Shown here: piece after piece, positions 25,391-33,846 of the stretch
Numbering within the stretch: the stretch's first letter is position 1
Layout: each line of letters starts with the position of its first letter
Assembly (NCBI GenBank): GCA_016717595.1
Contig: JADKFE010000039.1
Span: 1-64,000, forward strand
DNA length: 64,000 nucleotides
Direction of reading: 5' to 3'
From: Deltaproteobacteria bacterium
GTDB lineage: Bacteria > Myxococcota_A > UBA796 > CAJQPC01
Notes under the pieces: model-generated
Database searches by the model: none
Seen by the model: only the letters and a program-made list of their open reading frames with translations
Told to the model about the DNA's origin: nothing
Translations under genes and position numbers: made by a program

Positions 25391-25900
25391 TTAGAGATCG
25401 TCGTCTTGGCTCTTCTTCTCGAGCTTGATCTTCGCGCCCGTGCGCAGAGAGTCCTGCACCTGGTGCAAAGAGAGCCTCGGCGTAGGGAAGATCGTCTTGC
25501 GGATGCGGGCGTTCTTGAACGAGCAGCCGTCGATGTTCGCGCAGTCGAGGTCGGCGTCCTCTAAGATCGCGTCGTCGAAGCAGGCGTCCTTGAGGTTCGC
25601 GTTCCACATCGACGCGCCGCTCAGATCCGCGCCGCGGAAGGAGCAGCGGGCGAGGTTGGCCTCGGCGAGCTTGATCCAGCGGAGCTTGGCGCCGTCGAAC
25701 GACACGCCGCTGAGGTCAGCGCCGCGCAGGTCGAGGTGCTCTAAGTTCCCGTTCTTGCGCAGCATGTCGACGATCTGCTTACGCGACGGGATGCGGGTGT
25801 TCTCTAAGGAGAGGATGTCCTTGCCCGTGGCGTTCAGGGGGAGGACACCTGGGGGGGTAACCGGAGGCTGATCTGAGTCGCGACGTGAGCTTCGAGCCAT
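25391..25900 (-). CDS. pentapeptide-repeat protein
   Basis: This 169-residue protein has about 15 pentapeptide units A(D/N)LxX between residues 54 and 135 (LDLRGADLSGVSFDGAKL, ANLARCSFRGADLSGASM, ANLKDACFDDAILEDADL, ANIDGCSF). They form a right-handed four-sided beta-helix, and the function is usually unknown. It starts at 25900, inside the 3' end of the upstream GshB-like gene (67-base overlap on the same strand), with no clear Shine-Dalgarno sequence; a later start at 25765 remains possible. It ends in a Lys/Asp-rich tail. No membrane or signal segment is present. Confidence 0.78.
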   Translation of the reverse strand: MARSSRRDSDQPPVTPPGVLPLNATGKDILSLENTRIPSRKQIVDMLRKNGNLEHLDLRGADLSGVSFDGAKLRWIKLAEANLARCSFRGADLSGASMWNANLKDACFDDAILEDADLDCANIDGCSFKNARIRKTIFPTPRLSLHQVQDSLRTGAKIKLEKKSQDDDL

Positions 25901-26829
25901 TGAATCACCGGGGCGGTGAGGTCGAGACCAGTGAACTCCTGAATCATGTGGAGCCCACCGGGGTTGAGGGTGTTGACCTCTACCACCTGCCCTCCGATAA
26001 CATCAACGCCAGCGAACCAGACGCCGTCAGCGCGGAGGTGGGGGGTGAGAGCGTCAATCAGCGCGTGATCTTGAGGGGTGATCTCGCAAGGTTCCGGTTG
26101 ACCGCCTTGTTTGAGGTTGTGCCGGAACTCACCTGGAGCTCGCCGCCGGAGGTAACCCCCGAGCAGGCGCCCGTCCAACCACACCAGGCGCTTCTCGCCC
26201 TCCTCGGCGGCGACGAGGTACTCCTGGGCGACGATGTAGCCGTCTCCGGCGTCTCTGGCGCCGTCGAGGGCCGCCTCTAAGGGCATGGGGCTCTGGGGCG
26301 GGACGAGCTGGATGCCTCGGCCCCCCGAGGCCCGGGCGGGCTTGATGATCGTGCCCGTGGGCTGGTCGGCGGCGAAGGCGGTGAGCGTGGAGAACGAGCG
26401 GCTCACGAGCGTGCGCGGCGTGGGCACGTCGGTGAGCGTCGCGAGGTAGGCCTTGTTGGAGGTGCGAACGAGGGTGCTCGGCGTACACAAGACCGGCACG
26501 CCGAGGCGCTCCACCAGCGAGGCGAAGCTCAACACCGAGGCGTTGATCGGGTTGATGCGTAACAACAGGAGGTCGAGGCGGCCGAGCTCGATGTAGCGCC
26601 GGGCCGCCGTGCGCCCCCGCAGCTTCTCGCAGAGGCTCTCGCGGCTGATCTCTTGGGGCGAGAAGACGTGCGCGCGCGCCACGAGGCGGCCCTCGGCGTC
26701 GATCTCGAAGTCCCAAGGCTCGATGAAGCGCAGCTCATGCCCGGCGCGAAGGGCGCCGCAGGCGATATGAACCGTGGTCCAGGTGGGCTCGACCTGGGAG
26801 GCCCGGGTGATCGCGACGCCGATGCGCAG
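25834..26829 (-). CDS. glutathione synthetase-like ATP-grasp ligase
   Basis: This protein of about 331 residues aligns with the GshB pattern: N-domain RLDLLLLRINPI (compare DLDVILMRKDPP of E. coli), ATP-grasp segments TGTIIKPARASGGRGI, GEKRLVWLDGRLLGGY, EFRHNLKQGG and metal ligands in GVWFAGVDVIGGQVVEVNTLNPGGL. It would join gamma-glutamylcysteine with glycine or a related substrate. No gshA is nearby. No ATG exists between the antisense AAA gene and the conserved N-terminus. The best start is a CTG at 26829 preceded by GGAG at 6-9 bases. The pentapeptide gene overlaps its 3' end. Confidence 0.87.
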   Translation of the reverse strand: MRIGVAITRASQVEPTWTTVHIACGALRAGHELRFIEPWDFEIDAEGRLVARAHVFSPQEISRESLCEKLRGRTAARRYIELGRLDLLLLRINPINASVLSFASLVERLGVPVLCTPSTLVRTSNKAYLATLTDVPTPRTLVSRSFSTLTAFAADQPTGTIIKPARASGGRGIQLVPPQSPMPLEAALDGARDAGDGYIVAQEYLVAAEEGEKRLVWLDGRLLGGYLRRRAPGEFRHNLKQGGQPEPCEITPQDHALIDALTPHLRADGVWFAGVDVIGGQVVEVNTLNPGGLHMIQEFTGLDLTAPVIQWLEAHVATQISLRLPPQVSSP

Positions 26830-26859
26830 GGGAGGCTCCGTTGTGCTAGTCTTCGGGGG

Positions 26860-28350
26860 ATGCGCGCGCTGATGGACCGAGTCGGCCTGCTCTTGAAGGC
26901 CCGATACCCGCTGCTCTACCTGCTCACCTATGAAGAGGAGCGTGTGGAGCGTAACTTGCTGAAGCTCTGTGAGCGCCAGAGCCTGTCCATCTGGCGCTGG
27001 AGGTTGACGGAGGGCCTCGGCCCGCTGGGTGGCGCCCCCCGCGACGGCACCAAGGATCCCCTCGACGCGTTGAACGAGGTGGCGCGTGTGACCGAGCCCG
27101 CGCTGTTCGTCATGGCGGATCTGCACGTCGCCTTCGACCGCCCCGACGTCATCCGCCGCCTGCGCGACCTAGAGCCCATCCTCGGCGCCCGCGGTCAGGC
27201 CATCGTCTTGCTCTCGCCCACCCTGCGCCTGCCGCGTGAGCTTGAGAAGGACCTCACCGTGCTCGACGTGCCCCTGCCCGACGCTGAAGAGGTCGGCCGG
27301 GTGCTCAAGGCGCTCTTGCGTAAACAGAACCAGGAGCTCACCGCGGAGCTCTTTGAGCAGATCGTCCGGGTGTCGCTGGGCCTCACCGAGAAGGAGATCA
27401 AGCGCACCTTCGCCCGGGTGGTGCTCGACGGCGGCGGCTTCTCCACCGAGCGCCTCAAGGATCTCGCCGAGGCCAAACGCCAGGCGATCCGCCGCAGCCC
27501 GCACCTGGAGTTCTACGACCACGTCGAAGAGATGGGCGATGTGGGCGGCCTGGGCAACCTCAAGGAGTGGCTCGGCCGCCGCGCCGTGGCCTTCTCCGAG
27601 CGCGCCCGAGAGTACGGCCTGCCCGAGCCCAAGGGCGTGTTCTTGTTGGGTGTGCAGGGCTGCGGAAAGTCGCTCACCGCCAAGGCCGTCGCCGGGCTGT
27701 TCCGCATCCCGCTGCTGCGGATGGACGTGGGCGCCTTGTTCTCTGGCGGCGACCGGGTGGAGGACTCTCTGCGGGAGACGATCCGCATCGCCGAGTCGAT
27801 CTCCCCGGCGGTGTTGTGGATTGATGAGCTGGAGAAGGGCTTCTTGAACCAGGGCCAGTCGGCCTCAGGCAGCGCGTTTGGCACCTTCTTGACCTGGATG
27901 CAGGAGAAGTCGAAGCCGGTGTTTGTGGTGGCCACGGCGAACGAGGTGCGCTCGTTGCCGCCAGAGCTCCTGCGTAAGGGCCGCTTCGACGAGATCTTCT
28001 TCGTGGACCTGCCCGACGTGCACGAGCGCCTGCAGATCCTCGACATCCACCTGCGCCGCCGCGGGCGGGATCCCACGGGCTTAGATCTGTACCAATGCGC
28101 TGAAGAGAGCGACAAATACTCCGGCGCCGAGCTAGAGCAGGTCGTCATCGAGGCCTTGTTCAACACCTTCGCCGACCAGCGCCCCCTCAACGAGCGTGAG
28201 CTGTTACGCGTCATCCGCGAGACGGTGCCTTTGGCCGTGACGATGGACGACCGGCTCAAGGAGCTTCGGGAGTGGGCCCGGCCCCGCACCCGCCCCGCGA
28301 GCGCCGATCGCCGCCGCATCGACTACTTCGAGGAGTTTCAGGAGTCATGA
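26860..28350 (+). CDS. AAA+ ATPase, Ycf46-like
   Basis: This 496-residue protein has an N-terminal non-catalytic region (LLKARYPLLYLLTYEEERVE, typical of the Ycf46 family of cyanobacteria and chloroplasts). A classical AAA module follows: Walker A GVQGCGKS at 264-271, Walker B VLWIDE at 318-323, sensor VVATANEVRSLPPELLRKGRFDE and second-region-of-homology Arg residues. The Ycf46 role is poorly known; cyanobacterial members have been linked to photosynthesis regulation. The ATG at 26860 leaves only 30 bases to the divergent GshB-like gene. The stop overlaps the gpsA ATG (ATGA). Confidence 0.88.
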   Translation: MRALMDRVGLLLKARYPLLYLLTYEEERVERNLLKLCERQSLSIWRWRLTEGLGPLGGAPRDGTKDPLDALNEVARVTEPALFVMADLHVAFDRPDVIRRLRDLEPILGARGQAIVLLSPTLRLPRELEKDLTVLDVPLPDAEEVGRVLKALLRKQNQELTAELFEQIVRVSLGLTEKEIKRTFARVVLDGGGFSTERLKDLAEAKRQAIRRSPHLEFYDHVEEMGDVGGLGNLKEWLGRRAVAFSERAREYGLPEPKGVFLLGVQGCGKSLTAKAVAGLFRIPLLRMDVGALFSGGDRVEDSLRETIRIAESISPAVLWIDELEKGFLNQGQSASGSAFGTFLTWMQEKSKPVFVVATANEVRSLPPELLRKGRFDEIFFVDLPDVHERLQILDIHLRRRGRDPTGLDLYQCAEESDKYSGAELEQVVIEALFNTFADQRPLNERELLRVIRETVPLAVTMDDRLKELREWARPRTRPASADRRRIDYFEEFQES

Positions 28351-29366
28351 GCCAACCTCACCTCACCCGCTGCGCCGTCTTGGGCGCGGGCTCTTGGGGA
28401 ACAGCCCTGGCGATGCAGCTCGGGCGCTGCGGCCACGAGGTGTGGCTCTGGGACCACCGCGCCGATCGTGCCGCCGAGGCCCAGGCCGCCCGGCAGAACC
28501 GCCGTTACCTCCCCGGCCGCGCCTTCCCCGACACGTTGACCGTCACCGGGGACATGGACTCCGCCTTGGACGACGCCGAGCTCGTCGTCACCGTGGTGCC
28601 CTCCCACACCATGCGCTCGGTGATGGCCGCCGCCGCCCCGGCGCTCTCCACCCGGGCCATCGTCTGCTGCGCCTCCAAAGGCATCGAGGAGCAGACGGTG
28701 TGCACCATGGACGAGGTGCTGCAGTCGGTCTTGCCCGACGCCCTTCATGGCCGCATCTGCGCGCTCTCTGGGCCGTCGTTTGCCGCCGAGGTCGCCAACG
28801 ACCTCCCCACGGCCGTCGTCGTGGCGGGTCGGGATGATCTCGCCACCCACCGCGTCGCCGCCGCGTTTCATGGCAGCAACTTCCGCGTCTACACCTCCGA
28901 CGACCTCATCGGCGTGGAGATCGGCGGCGCGCTCAAGAACGTCATGGCCATCGCCTGCGGCGTGGCCGACGGCATGGGCTTAGGCCAGAACGCCCGGGCG
29001 GGCATCATCACCCGGGGCCTCGCCGAGATCACCCGCCTCGCCGTGGCCCGCGGCGCGAACCCGCTCACCTTGGCCGGCCTCGCGGGCATGGGTGACCTGG
29101 TGCTGACCTGCACCGGCGACCTCTCCCGAAACCGCCGCGTCGGCATCGCCTTGGGCCAAGGCCGCACCCTAGAGGCCGTGCTCACTGAGCTAGGTCAGGT
29201 CGCCGAGGGTGTGATCACCGCGCGGTCTGCCCGGCAGCTCGGCGAGCGCTTAGGCGTAGAGCTGCCGATCACGGAGGAGATCTACAACATCCTCTACGCG
29301 GGCAAACCGTCCGCCCAGGCGATGATGGATCTGCTCGGTCGGCGCCGGAAGGCCGAGCGCGACTAA
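28347..29366 (+). CDS. gpsA: NAD(P)+-dependent glycerol-3-phosphate dehydrogenase
   Basis: This 339-residue cytosolic enzyme reduces dihydroxyacetone phosphate to sn-glycerol 3-phosphate for phospholipid synthesis. It shows the Rossmann motif CAVLGAGSWGTALAM, the CASKGIEEQT and ALSGPSFAAEVA segments, the catalytic-region GVEIGGALKNVMAIACG (Lys), and AGMGDLVLTC with SRNRRVG. The ATG at 28347 overlaps the AAA gene stop and has AGGAG at 5-9 bases. Length is typical. No other phospholipid gene is adjacent. Confidence 0.96.
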   Translation: MSQPHLTRCAVLGAGSWGTALAMQLGRCGHEVWLWDHRADRAAEAQAARQNRRYLPGRAFPDTLTVTGDMDSALDDAELVVTVVPSHTMRSVMAAAAPALSTRAIVCCASKGIEEQTVCTMDEVLQSVLPDALHGRICALSGPSFAAEVANDLPTAVVVAGRDDLATHRVAAAFHGSNFRVYTSDDLIGVEIGGALKNVMAIACGVADGMGLGQNARAGIITRGLAEITRLAVARGANPLTLAGLAGMGDLVLTCTGDLSRNRRVGIALGQGRTLEAVLTELGQVAEGVITARSARQLGERLGVELPITEEIYNILYAGKPSAQAMMDLLGRRRKAERD

Positions 29367-29406
29367 CCCCTTCACCCCACGCGCAGGACGCGCGACAGGA
29401 GCCAAG

Positions 29407-29934
29407 GTGCAGATCATGGACGATCGGCTAGACGAGGTGGCGCGAAACCTACGCGCCAACCCGATCTTCAAGAGCATGGGCGCCGTGGAGGCCGTGAGCG
29501 TGCTCAAGGCGGGCACGACGATGGCCTGCGGCGAGGGCGAGGTGCTCTTCGCTGAAGGAGACCCCTGCGACGGCTTCTACGTCGTGTTGACCGGGCGTTT
29601 TGGGGTGATGGGCGTGCGCGACGGCGAGCCTTTGGCCTTGGCGATCATCGGCCCCGGCGAGTGCATCGGCGAGATGAGCCTCACCCGGGCCACGCCGCGC
29701 TCGGCCACGGTGCGGGCGCTCTCCAACTCGACGGTGTGGCACCTCGCGGGCAGCGTGTTCGAGACGCTCATCGCCCAGGGCGACACCCGGGCCACCCACA
29801 TCCTCCAGGGCCTCCAGGTGGAGATCTGCCGCCGCTTCCGCGACGAGCTGCTCGTGGGCGCGGAGCTCGCCGCCCGGGCCTCCGCCGTGGATGAAGGTCG
29901 CCTGCTCGTCGAGAGCCTTGGCTGGGAGGTCTGA
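29407..29934 (+). CDS. cyclic nucleotide-binding domain protein 1
   Basis: This 175-residue protein has one cNMP-binding beta-roll at about residues 20-130: 'GEVLFAEGDPCDGFYVVLTGRFGVM' and 'GPGECIGEMSLTRATPRSATVRAL', where Glu of GEMS and Arg of PRSA match the phosphate-binding cassette. No DNA-binding domain follows, so it is a stand-alone sensor or a partner of another protein rather than a CRP-like activator. The GTG at 29407 has AGGAG 6 bases upstream; an ATG at 29416 is an alternative. The second, related CNB gene starts one base after its stop. Confidence 0.85.
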   Translation: MQIMDDRLDEVARNLRANPIFKSMGAVEAVSVLKAGTTMACGEGEVLFAEGDPCDGFYVVLTGRFGVMGVRDGEPLALAIIGPGECIGEMSLTRATPRSATVRALSNSTVWHLAGSVFETLIAQGDTRATHILQGLQVEICRRFRDELLVGAELAARASAVDEGRLLVESLGWEV

Positions 29935-29935
29935 G

Positions 29936-30412
29936 ATGATTCACCCCCGTGAGCTCGACAACGTCTCCTGCCTCGCCATGCTCTCTTTTGAGGAGCGCGC
30001 CGCGCTGGCCCTGCGCATGATCGAGATCCCCGTCTTGCCCGGCCAAGACATCCTTCGCGAGGGCAGCCCCAGCTCAGCGGCCTTCGTGTTGCTCGACGGC
30101 CAGCTCTCCGTGCGCAAACGCCTCGTCGTGAACGAGCAGCCCTACGAGCTCCCCGGCATCTTGCCCGTGGGCGAGTGGTTCGGCCTCGTCTCCGTGCTCG
30201 ACGGCGCCCCGGCGAGCGCCCGGGTGCGCGCGGTCACCGCCGCCCGCCTGGGCGCCATCGGCAAAGAAGACTTCGAGGCGCTCTTACGCTCGGGCGACCC
30301 CGTGGGCCCCAAGCTCCTGCGCGCGTGGTTGTCGTCCATCGCCGACCAGCTCCAGCGGGTGAACGAGTCCGTGCTCATGCTGCGCCTGTTCTTGGAGCAG
30401 AACAAGCTCTGA
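29936..30412 (+). CDS. cyclic nucleotide-binding domain protein 2
   Basis: This 158-residue CNB-domain protein is a distant paralogue of the preceding one (GQDILREGSPSSAAFVLLDGQLSV, then LPVGEWFGLVSVLDGAPASARVRAV). The phosphate-binding cassette is weaker: Phe-Gly-Leu-Val replaces Gly-Glu-x-Ala/Ser, so it may not bind a cyclic nucleotide and could act with CNB 1. Translation starts at 29936, preceded by GGGAGG. The tight spacing makes the two a single operon and possibly a heterodimer. No effector domain is present. Confidence 0.82.
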   Translation: MIHPRELDNVSCLAMLSFEERAALALRMIEIPVLPGQDILREGSPSSAAFVLLDGQLSVRKRLVVNEQPYELPGILPVGEWFGLVSVLDGAPASARVRAVTAARLGAIGKEDFEALLRSGDPVGPKLLRAWLSSIADQLQRVNESVLMLRLFLEQNKL

Positions 30413-30445
30413 GCGACCCGCCCAAGAACCCGTTAGAGGCCCGGC

Positions 30446-31302
30446 ATGGCGATCCCCAACGAGACGACCCTCCGCAAGCAGATGATCCAGTTCGGCCGAC
30501 TGTGCTACGAGCGCCACCTGCTCGTGGCCATGGACGGCAACCTCAGCGCGCGCCTGCCCGACGGCAACATCCTCTGCACCCAAGCCGGGTGTCACAAGGG
30601 CTTCTTGGAGGACGAGCACCTCGTCGTCATCGACCGCCAAGGCAAGAAGCTGCGGGGCAAAGGCAAACCCACGAGCGAGATGGCCATGCACCTCGCCTGC
30701 TACGACGAGCGCCCCGACTGCCTCGCCGTGGTGCACGCCCACCCGCCCATCGCCATCGCCTTCACCATCGCCAACGTGAGCATGGCCCGCTGTGTCTGCC
30801 CGAGGTCGTGTTGACCTTAGGCACCGTGCCCACCGTCGAGTACGAGACCACCGGCACACAGACCCTCGCGAACCGCATCCGCCCCTACGTGCGCACCCAC
30901 GACGCCATCCTCATGGACCGCCACGGCGCCGTGTGCCTGGGCACCGACTTGATGGAGGCGTTCTGCCGCCTGGAGACGCTGGAGCACACCGCGCTGATCA
31001 CGAAGACCGCCCGTGATCTGGGCGGCGTGAAGGAGCTGCCGCCGGAGGAGGCCGTCAAGCTGCGGTCGTTGGGGCTCAAGCGGTATGGCGGGCCGCCGCT
31101 GTCGGTGTCGAAGGCGGACGCGCCGGGGGCGGACTTGCCGGAGGCTTGCCTCACCTGCTCGGGCTGTGGGAACCCGAGCCCCCAGGGGATCGCGCCCAAG
31201 TCGGAGATGAAGCTCGCGCGGCTGGTGGAGACCCAGGCGGGGCAGACGACGCGGCTGGAGCAGATCATCGCTGAGGAGATTGGGCGGGCGCTGGCGCGGT
31301 GA
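30446..31302 (+). pseudogene. class II aldolase/adducin-like, frameshifted
   Basis: A class II (zinc) aldolase reads in one frame from 30446 to about 30797 (MAIPNETTLRKQMIQFGRL; MDGNLSARL; VVHAHPP, the zinc His pair) and then continues in another frame (LPEVVLTLGTVPTVEYETTG; RTHDAILMDRHGAVCLGTDL; MEAFCRLETLEHTALI) to 31302. Inserting one base in GCTGTGTCTGCCCG near 30800 would restore one protein of about 285 residues. Family members act on fuculose-phosphate-like or ribulose-phosphate-like substrates. The C-terminal extension contains CLTCSGC and is unusual for the family. A missing base in the read consensus is as likely as a true loss. Confidence 0.78.
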
Positions 31303-31344
31303 GGGGGTGGGGGTGCGCAGATGAGCTTCACCCCCGCAGGCGTC

Positions 31345-31758
31345 TCAGGGCGAGGCGGCGGGGGCCTCTTCCTCAGCGAGGGCGGGCAGAGGGGAGCCTC
31401 GGCCTTCGGCGTCGTAGAGGGTCCAGGCGCTCCGGGGAATGGGCGCGCAGCGCTGAAGGTCCATGAACACAAAGGCGGCCTCGTGGTTGACGAGCGCCCA
31501 GGTGCATTTGTCTAGGTCTACCCAGCACGGCTTGTCGTCGGGACCCAAGGCGGCGAGGCAGGCGTCGAGGTCGGCGGCGTTGACCCGGGCCCGGAAGTCC
31601 TCCAGCGGCACGCCGTACTCCCACATCGGCGTCTCCACCTCGGGGGGGCCGAGCATCGTCATGGTGCTGACCCGGACGTAAGGAAACGGCGGGGGCTCGA
31701 CCACCTTGGGCGCGCAGGCCACCGTCCACAACAGGAGCGAGAGCATCAACCACCTCAT
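31345..31758 (-). CDS. small lipoprotein, unknown
   Basis: This 137-residue protein has a lipoprotein signal MRWLMLSLLLWTVAC (Cys15), then Pro-rich mature sequence with Val-Arg-Val-Ser and four further Cys (for example DLDACLAALG, KPCWVDLDKCTW). The domain is not recognised. It ends with an acidic, Ala/Pro-rich tail. The start at 31758 is chosen for the signal peptide; the in-frame region upstream is low-quality. It lies about 90 bases downstream of the short candidate gene at 31845-32024. Confidence 0.6.
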   Translation of the reverse strand: MRWLMLSLLLWTVACAPKVVEPPPFPYVRVSTMTMLGPPEVETPMWEYGVPLEDFRARVNAADLDACLAALGPDDKPCWVDLDKCTWALVNHEAAFVFMDLQRCAPIPRSAWTLYDAEGRGSPLPALAEEEAPAASP

Positions 31759-31844
31759 GTGTCTCAGGGGGTGAGCCCGCCACACACACGGCGCGGGGAG
31801 CCCGACACAGAGGATAGCGCGCCATTGCCCCGCCCCGCCAAACC

Positions 31845-32024
31845 TCAGCGCCCCGGAAAGCTCAACAGCGCCGCGCGGGTCTTCTCTTCGCCCCACAGGA
31901 GGTTGAGGTGCTGCACCATCGGCGCTCGCGCCCGCGCGACGCCCTCCTCCCCGCTCCCCCAGCCCCGGGCCGGGTGAGTCCGCGGGCCCTCGTCTGTGTG
32001 GGATACGCGCCAAACCCAGCCCAC
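31845..32024 (-). CDS. possible small protein downstream of the PH-domain operon
   Basis: A 59-codon frame starts with GTG at 32024, one base after the stop codon of the large PH-domain gene, and ends at 31845. It has coding-like third positions over its second half (ATG-GTG-CAG-CAC-CTC-AAC-CTC-CTG-TGG). The product would be basic/acidic without signal or membrane segment. It fills most of a 267-base stretch otherwise without a gene; the remaining bases (31759-31844) contain nothing recognisable. It may instead be a 3' remnant or chance. Confidence 0.3.
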   Translation of the reverse strand: MGWVWRVSHTDEGPRTHPARGWGSGEEGVARARAPMVQHLNLLWGEEKTRAALLSFPGR

Positions 32025-32025
32025 C

Positions 32026-33846
32026 TCAGCCCTGCCGCAGCAGCTCCTCCTGAATCGCCTCGGCGTCGGCCAAGGCCAAGGGCGGCAGCCGCACGCTGCT
32101 CCCGGCGACGTTGATCGTGAGGTGCGCCAGGCCATGAAGCCGGTCGAGGGGCCCTTGGATGAGGTGGGTTGACTGGAGCTTCTTGCGGGCGAGGAGCGCC
32201 GTCGAGCGCCGGATGGCGCCGCCGCGGAGCAGCACGACGTCCGGCGTGACGAGCCAGCCCATGGCGCGGTGGTTGAGCACAGCGCGCACAAGGATGAGGG
32301 CCAACACGCCGAGGGTGACGCCCGCGACCACGAGGCTGGCGGCGCCTCCGCCCGCGGCGATCCCGAAGACGAGGCCGATGGGCGCGGCGAAGAGCACGCT
32401 GGCCATGACGGCGCGGCGTAAGGCGCGGGGGTGGGCGGGGTGGAAGTTGGCGCGCCAGGGGTCGAGGGTGAGGGCGGGGACGGCCTCGGTGAACAGCTCG
32501 CCCAGGCGGTCTTGCTCGACCATCGGGACGAGGACCTCGGCGGCGGCGGGCAGGCCGTTCTCGCCCGCGGTGAAGCCGGCGGTCTCGACGCTCACCGTGC
32601 CGTAGCCCATCAGGCGGCGCAAGAGCGGCTCGACGGCGCTGACGAGCTGCACCTTGTTCAGGCTGAGGCTGACCTCACGGCGGGTGAACAGGCCCTCGAC
32701 GGCGCGTAGGCCCGGGCCCTTGGGCGTGGGCTCGCGGGTGAGGGTGAAGCCGTGATGTCGGACGAGGGCGCGCAGGGCGGAGAAGGTCCACGAGGCGGCG
32801 ATGGCGAGCACGCCGAGGCCCACGAGGCGGGTGGGGGAGGCGGCGCGGGCGAGGTCGTTCACCTCGTCGGGGCGGGTGACGGTCAAGACCTCGCTGCCCA
32901 CGGCCATGAGCAAGATCGCGAGGCCCAGCCCCCCGGCGCTGAAGCCATAGGCGAGGAGCTCCGGGGCGCCCAGGCGCAGGATCGGCGGCGGCGGCGGGGC
33001 GTTGGTGTCGATGGCGGCGGCGGCGGCGGCCTGGCCCCGGGCGGCGTTCAGCTCCGTGAGCAGCGCCTCGGCGTCCTCCACGGACAAGGCCGAGAGCATG
33101 CCCTCGGTGGAGCTGTCCCCAGCGGTCTCGATGCGCACCTCCACCAGCCCCGAGGCCCGGTGGAACAGGTTGCGCACCAAGGAGACGTTCTGGATGCGGT
33201 CCGGGGCCAAGGTGCGGGCTTGGCGGTTGAGCAGACCCTGGCGGATCTCCAGGCGCCCGCCGCTCACCCGGTACCGCAGCGTGAACAGGTGAACCAGCGT
33301 CGAGAGCACGCCGGGCACGAGGATAAACATCAAGAACAGGGCGTCTTCAGGGCGCGGCGCCACGGCCCCGCGGCCAAACAGCCAGGCCAAGAGCAGCGGC
33401 CAGTACCCGAAGAGGATGCCCAAGGTGCGCGGGATCAGGTTCACCAACAGCGAGGCCGGGTGAAGGCCACGCCACGGCGTCTCGGCGGCGGGCGCGGCGG
33501 CGGCGGGCGGCGTGGTGGGCTCCGCCAGGTCGAGGGCGGCGGCGGCGGGCGCGATGTTCACGGGCCGGGCGCGGGGGGCGACGGGGCTCATCACCGTCTC
33601 GTCGTCGGGGTGCGGACCGGCGGGCTGGCGCGGGCGCTCTTCAGTGGGCGTGTCGAGGCTGAACAGGCCCGAGGACTCCAGGTGGCCCTCGCTGTGCCGC
33701 GCGTGGTGCCCCTCGTCGTGGCCCTCGTCGAGGCCTTCGCGGAGGTGCTCGGTGCGCTCAAACTCCAGCTCTTCGAGGAGCCCGCCCCGAAGCACCTCGG
33801 TGCGCTCGTCGTCGGCGTCGTCGGGGGGCGCCCGGTTAGACGCCAT
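32026..33846 (-). CDS. bPH2 (YdbT-like) membrane protein with His-rich N-terminal extension
   Basis: This 606-residue protein has an N-terminal cytoplasmic region of about 150 residues (acidic, His-rich: EGLDEGHDEGHHARHSEGHL). Pairs of membrane helices follow (about 155-215, 310-375, 475-525), and after each pair a bacterial PH domain (RVSGGRLEIRQGLLNRQARTLAPDRIQNV; HHGFTLTREPTPKG...; MGWLVTPDVVLLRGGAIRR). The layout matches Bacillus YdbT, which works with YdbS; the function of that pair is unknown, with suggested roles in resistance. It overlaps the start-proximal YdbS-like gene by 11 bases; a GGGGGAG Shine-Dalgarno sequence precedes 33846. Confidence 0.85.
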   Translation of the reverse strand: MASNRAPPDDADDERTEVLRGGLLEELEFERTEHLREGLDEGHDEGHHARHSEGHLESSGLFSLDTPTEERPRQPAGPHPDDETVMSPVAPRARPVNIAPAAAALDLAEPTTPPAAAAPAAETPWRGLHPASLLVNLIPRTLGILFGYWPLLLAWLFGRGAVAPRPEDALFLMFILVPGVLSTLVHLFTLRYRVSGGRLEIRQGLLNRQARTLAPDRIQNVSLVRNLFHRASGLVEVRIETAGDSSTEGMLSALSVEDAEALLTELNAARGQAAAAAAIDTNAPPPPPILRLGAPELLAYGFSAGGLGLAILLMAVGSEVLTVTRPDEVNDLARAASPTRLVGLGVLAIAASWTFSALRALVRHHGFTLTREPTPKGPGLRAVEGLFTRREVSLSLNKVQLVSAVEPLLRRLMGYGTVSVETAGFTAGENGLPAAAEVLVPMVEQDRLGELFTEAVPALTLDPWRANFHPAHPRALRRAVMASVLFAAPIGLVFGIAAGGGAASLVVAGVTLGVLALILVRAVLNHRAMGWLVTPDVVLLRGGAIRRSTALLARKKLQSTHLIQGPLDRLHGLAHLTINVAGSSVRLPPLALADAEAIQEELLRQG

